Shown here piece by piece: positions 61,775-64,000 of a stretch of 64,000 nucleotides of DNA. A model generated the notes under the pieces. It worked only from the letters and a program-made list of their open reading frames with translations, was not told the origin of the DNA and made no database searches. The stretch is from positions 1 through 64,000 of the forward strand of contig NZ_JAGHRE010000007.1 in NCBI RefSeq assembly GCF_017743935.1, given 5' to 3'. The stretch is from Tropicibacter sp. R16_0. GTDB taxonomy: Bacteria; Pseudomonadota; Alphaproteobacteria; Rhodobacterales; Rhodobacteraceae. Numbering within the stretch: the stretch's first letter is position 1; the number at the start of each line of letters is the position of its first letter. The position numbers and the translations under genes are program-made.

Positions 61775-63334
61775 ATGCAGATCACATCCGTGCTGCGCCG
61801 CGCCGTGCAGGTGAACCCAAAGGGCACCGCCACCGTTTTCAAGGATCGCTCGCAAAGCTGGGCGCAATTGTTGGACCGGGTCCAGCGACTGGCCGGAGCC
61901 TTACAAGAACTGGGCATGAAGCCTGGCGACCGAGTCGCGCTCTTGTCGCTGAACTCCGATCGCTTCATCGAATACTTCTTTGCCACCGTCTGGGGCGGTG
62001 GGGCAATGATGCCGATGAACATCCGATGGGCCCCTGCCGAATGCGCCTATGCACTCAATGATGCCGGGGCCGAGATCTTGCTGGTTGACGATGCCTTTGC
62101 CGCCGCCGCACCCGCGATCCAGGCGCAAGTCCCGGGTCTGAAAACGTTGGTCTTCTGCGGCGATGGCGACACGCCCGAGGGCATGGTGAACTACGAAGAA
62201 CTCATCGCCGCCGCCACGCCGGTCGCAGACGCTGACCGCAGCCATGATGATCTGGCAGGCATCTTCTACACTGGCGGCACCACAGGCTTTCCCAAGGGTG
62301 TGATGCTGTCACAGACGAACTTCTACGTCAGTGGCATCTCGAACGCGCAAGAGCTCAAGGTGGTCGACGGCACCATCTATCTGCACGCCGCGCCCATGTT
62401 CCACATCGCCGACCTTTTGTGGTTCATGGCCATCACCTTTGTTGCAGGCACCCATGTGGTGATCCCCATGTTCACGCCCGAGGCCACGCTCGAGGCCATC
62501 GAGCAGCACAAACCCACCCACACCCTGCTGGTGCCCGTGATGCTGCAGATGATGCTGGCCTCGCCCAAGCTGGCCGAGACCGACATCTCCTCTCTGGAGC
62601 TCATCGGTTATGGCGCCTCGCCCATCACCGAGGCCACGCTGGCCGATGCCTTCAAGGCCTTTCCCAAGGTCGCCTTCATGCAGGCCTTTGGTCAGACAGA
62701 GCTCAGCCCGGTCGCCACGGTTCTGGACAGCAAGTACCATACGCTGGACGGGCCTCATGCGGGAAAACTGCGCTCGGCCGGGCGCGCGACACGGGTCTGC
62801 GAGATCAAGATTGTTGGCGAAGACGGTCAAACACTGCCGACCGGAGAAATCGGTGAGATCGCGGTCAAAGGCCCGATCACCATGCTGGGCTATTGGAACA
62901 AGCCAGATGTGACAGCCGAAACCATCCGCGACGGCTGGGTCATGACCGGGGATGCCGGTTATATGGACGAAGAAGGGTTCGTCTTTCTGATGGACCGGGT
63001 GAAAGACATGATCGTCTCGGGCGGCGAGAATGTCTATTCGGCCGAGGTCGAGAACGCCCTCGCCCAACACCCCGCGGTGGTCACCAGCGCGGTCATCGGC
63101 GTGCCATCCGACCAATGGGGTGAAAGCGTACATGCCATCGTGATCCTGCACCCCGAGGCTCAGGCAACCGCCGAAGAACTGATGGCGCATTGCCATGAGT
63201 TGATCGCAGGCTACAAATGTCCGCGCAGCATTGATTTCCGGACCGAGCCGTTTCCTCTGTCCGGGGCCAACAAGGTGCTGAAAACCGAGTTGCGCAAGCC
63301 CTATTGGGAAGGACGAGATCGGCAGATTTCCTGA
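61775..63334 (+). CDS. AMP-dependent acyl-CoA ligase (long-chain or DmdB-like)
   Basis: The 519-residue enzyme has FYTGGTTGFPKGVMLSQ (near residue 168) as adenylate loop, AFGQTELSPVATVLDSKY, and GWVMTGDAGYMDEEGFVFLM. MDRVKDMIVSGGENVYSAEV and a C-terminal GANKVLKTELRKPYW with the catalytic Lys complete the fold. The family includes long-chain fatty acid ligases and 3-methylmercaptopropionyl-CoA ligase DmdB. GAGGGAGGAGAGAC precedes ATG 61775. It probably activates the product of the amidase; the chain length is unknown. Confidence 0.87.
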   Translation: MQITSVLRRAVQVNPKGTATVFKDRSQSWAQLLDRVQRLAGALQELGMKPGDRVALLSLNSDRFIEYFFATVWGGGAMMPMNIRWAPAECAYALNDAGAEILLVDDAFAAAAPAIQAQVPGLKTLVFCGDGDTPEGMVNYEELIAAATPVADADRSHDDLAGIFYTGGTTGFPKGVMLSQTNFYVSGISNAQELKVVDGTIYLHAAPMFHIADLLWFMAITFVAGTHVVIPMFTPEATLEAIEQHKPTHTLLVPVMLQMMLASPKLAETDISSLELIGYGASPITEATLADAFKAFPKVAFMQAFGQTELSPVATVLDSKYHTLDGPHAGKLRSAGRATRVCEIKIVGEDGQTLPTGEIGEIAVKGPITMLGYWNKPDVTAETIRDGWVMTGDAGYMDEEGFVFLMDRVKDMIVSGGENVYSAEVENALAQHPAVVTSAVIGVPSDQWGESVHAIVILHPEAQATAEELMAHCHELIAGYKCPRSIDFRTEPFPLSGANKVLKTELRKPYWEGRDRQIS

Positions 63335-63395
63335 GTTTGCTCATGACGATCACGCGCCTGCCCGTTTTGGGTCCAGCCAAATCGGCGCGTTCTGC

Positions 63396-63478
63396 GGTAC
63401 CGCGCCGAGCCGCTAGGCGAGGCGCCCGGCCCAACGGGAGGAGGTGCCCCGCAAGGGGCATCGACGACGGGCGGGAGC
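63396..63478. repeat. Dispersed palindromic repeat, copy G (single type I module)
   Basis: It has GCGCC-GA-GCC-gcta-GGC-GA-GGCGC, the CCCGGCCCAACGGGAGGAGG core, TGCCCC-gcaa-GGGGCA and CATCGACGACGGGCGGGAGC. It is the most complete single copy and can serve as the reference type I module. It lies between convergent genes. Confidence 0.85.
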
Positions 63479-63727
63479 CTTTCGCCCCGTCCGTAAGATC
63501 AGATCGGATCATCAGATGAAAAACGAAACCCGTTTTGTGCAGCCGGACCTCGACAAATTGCCCTGTCACCGGCAGCGGCAACAGGGCCGATGGTGCTGAA
63601 ACACTCAGTCAGGCCGCTTTACGTGCGAGCGCGAAACCAATCGCGCCCGCGTTTGCGTACCAATGCAAACTCTTGAGAAACACGACACGAACAAAGCACT
63701 CACAACTTGTCGTGCATCGCTACACCC

Positions 63728-63782
63728 AACCTGAAATCAGGTTACTCGAGACATACTCATGTAACTGTGAGTTTGTTCACAG
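63728..63782. promoter_or_regulatory. CRP/FNR-type palindrome and adjacent hairpin
   Basis: AACCTGA-AA-TCAGGTT at 63728-63743 is a perfect seven-base-arm palindrome. CTGTGA-gtttgt-TCACAG at 63765-63782 contains TGTGA-N6-TCACA, the classic CRP consensus. Since both neighbouring genes end here, there is no obvious promoter for it, unless an untranslated RNA starts nearby. Confidence 0.35.
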
Positions 63783-63837
63783 AAACACGAATTTTCTCCT
63801 AACGCGGATCGCTGAATTTCGGGGATCAAGGCCCAGA

Positions 63838-64000
63838 TCAGGTAAATTGTTCCGAGATTAGCCGCTCTTCCAACCCGTGGCCGGGATCAAACAGAATACG
63901 GTGTCCGATCGAGGGTTCGGACCGGATTTCAACCCAGTCTATATCGCTGATCGAAATCGAATCCGCGTCTGCCATGACCGGGCGCTTGCGCGGGTCCACA
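63838..64000 (-). CDS. nadK: NAD kinase, C-terminal 53 residues (5' part outside window)
   Basis: The minus-strand frame from the window edge to the stop TGA (complement of TCA at 63838-63840) encodes VDPRKRPVMADADSISISDI ... HRILFDPGHGLEERLISEQF. NAD kinases of alphaproteobacteria end with a strand of this form (RPV-x-A-x-AD..., then LLFD...H-x-LEERI-x-x-EQF). The enzyme phosphorylates NAD to NADP. It is convergent with the acyl-CoA ligase gene across the 503-base gap. Confidence 0.82.
   Translation of the reverse strand, partial: VDPRKRPVMADADSISISDIDWVEIRSEPSIGHRILFDPGHGLEERLISEQFT

Larger units (their letters stand above)
63335..63837. other. Intergenic region between convergent acyl-CoA ligase and nadK
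   Basis: The 503-base gap holds repeat copy G at 63396-63478 and, at about 63700-63800, an AT-rich part with two palindromes (63728-63743 and 63765-63782). I see no credible protein gene: a 108-codon plus-strand frame at 63535-63861 has no ribosome site or coding pattern. Confidence 0.6.

Noticed and set aside
3873-63478. CRISPR array or insertion sequences as explanation of the repeats
   Set aside because: The repeats are dispersed, long, palindromic and unevenly spaced, with no cas genes; no transposase or target duplication is visible.
63535-63861. 108-codon plus-strand frame before nadK
   Set aside because: It overlaps the end of nadK antisense, has no ribosome site and a composition unlike neighbouring genes.
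1-64000. tRNA, rRNA, riboswitch or prophage
   Set aside because: I saw no tRNA cloverleaf, rRNA segment, cobalamin box or phage gene. A tRNAscan-SE/Infernal run would be decisive; I could not run it.

Overview
The window reads as a chromosomal segment of a marine alphaproteobacterium of the order Rhodobacterales (Roseobacter group). Grounds are the high G+C content, tightly packed operons with ATGA stop/start overlaps, an aerobic-type cobalamin pathway (CobF present), an MrpA/MrpB fused antiporter, an osmoregulated periplasmic glucan operon, a DmdC-like acyl-CoA dehydrogenase with MerR (LiuR-like) regulators, and a propionyl-CoA synthetase gene preceded by TTTGCAAA-type (ScfR/PccR-like) boxes. 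The genus assignment is inference. I see no insertion sequence, prophage, CRISPR array, rRNA or tRNA gene.

Layout. 1-3742: 3' part of a cobalamin operon (cobE end, cobM, cobB, cobA, cobF). 4235-9244: two thiamine-diphosphate enzymes, a DUF302 periplasmic protein and a class III CoA-transferase, which look like a carboxylic acid degradation module of unknown substrate. 9423-15406: a TTC38-like TPR protein followed by opgC-opgG-opgH for periplasmic glucans. 15678-16966: an esterase and a membrane-anchored rhodanese. 17192-23127: the mrp (Na+/H+ antiporter) operon, A/B fused, then C, D, E, F, G. 23143-26520: a flavoprotein-SelD fusion convergent with selU, i.e. selenophosphate production and 2-selenouridine tRNA modification. 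26653-34532: a mix of housekeeping and small-regulon genes (MarR, YedK/HMCES, 5'-nucleotidase, DUF952-DUF1330-pyrD-arsC-like, MATE exporter, two thioesterases).

34650-42480: a fatty acid or branched acid beta-oxidation locus with two MerR regulators, acyl-CoA dehydrogenase, a small RHH-like protein, a glutathione S-transferase, thiolase and the bifunctional FadJ-type protein. 42582-47712: a Hint-domain protein without the usual cysteine, a sulfotransferase, an EamA transporter, a degenerate M48-like membrane protein and a SPOR-domain protein. 47791-52315: the nucleoside salvage operon cdd-deoA-deoB-add-upp. 52601-57799: two HupE-family proteins, a VOC plus double-cupin protein, maeB (malic enzyme with phosphotransacetylase-like tail) and a glycine-zipper lipoprotein. 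58221-63334: prpE, an amidase and an acyl-CoA ligase. The window ends inside nadK (NAD kinase) on the minus strand.

The most notable non-genic signal is a family of seven dispersed, modular, palindromic intergenic repeats (starting near 3873, 15446, 25342, 27972, 32194, 60118, 63396). Their hairpin stems are kept by compensatory base changes between copies, and five of seven lie between convergent genes. They may act as bidirectional terminators or structured RNA/REP-like elements. Whether the family is already described cannot be decided from the sequence alone.
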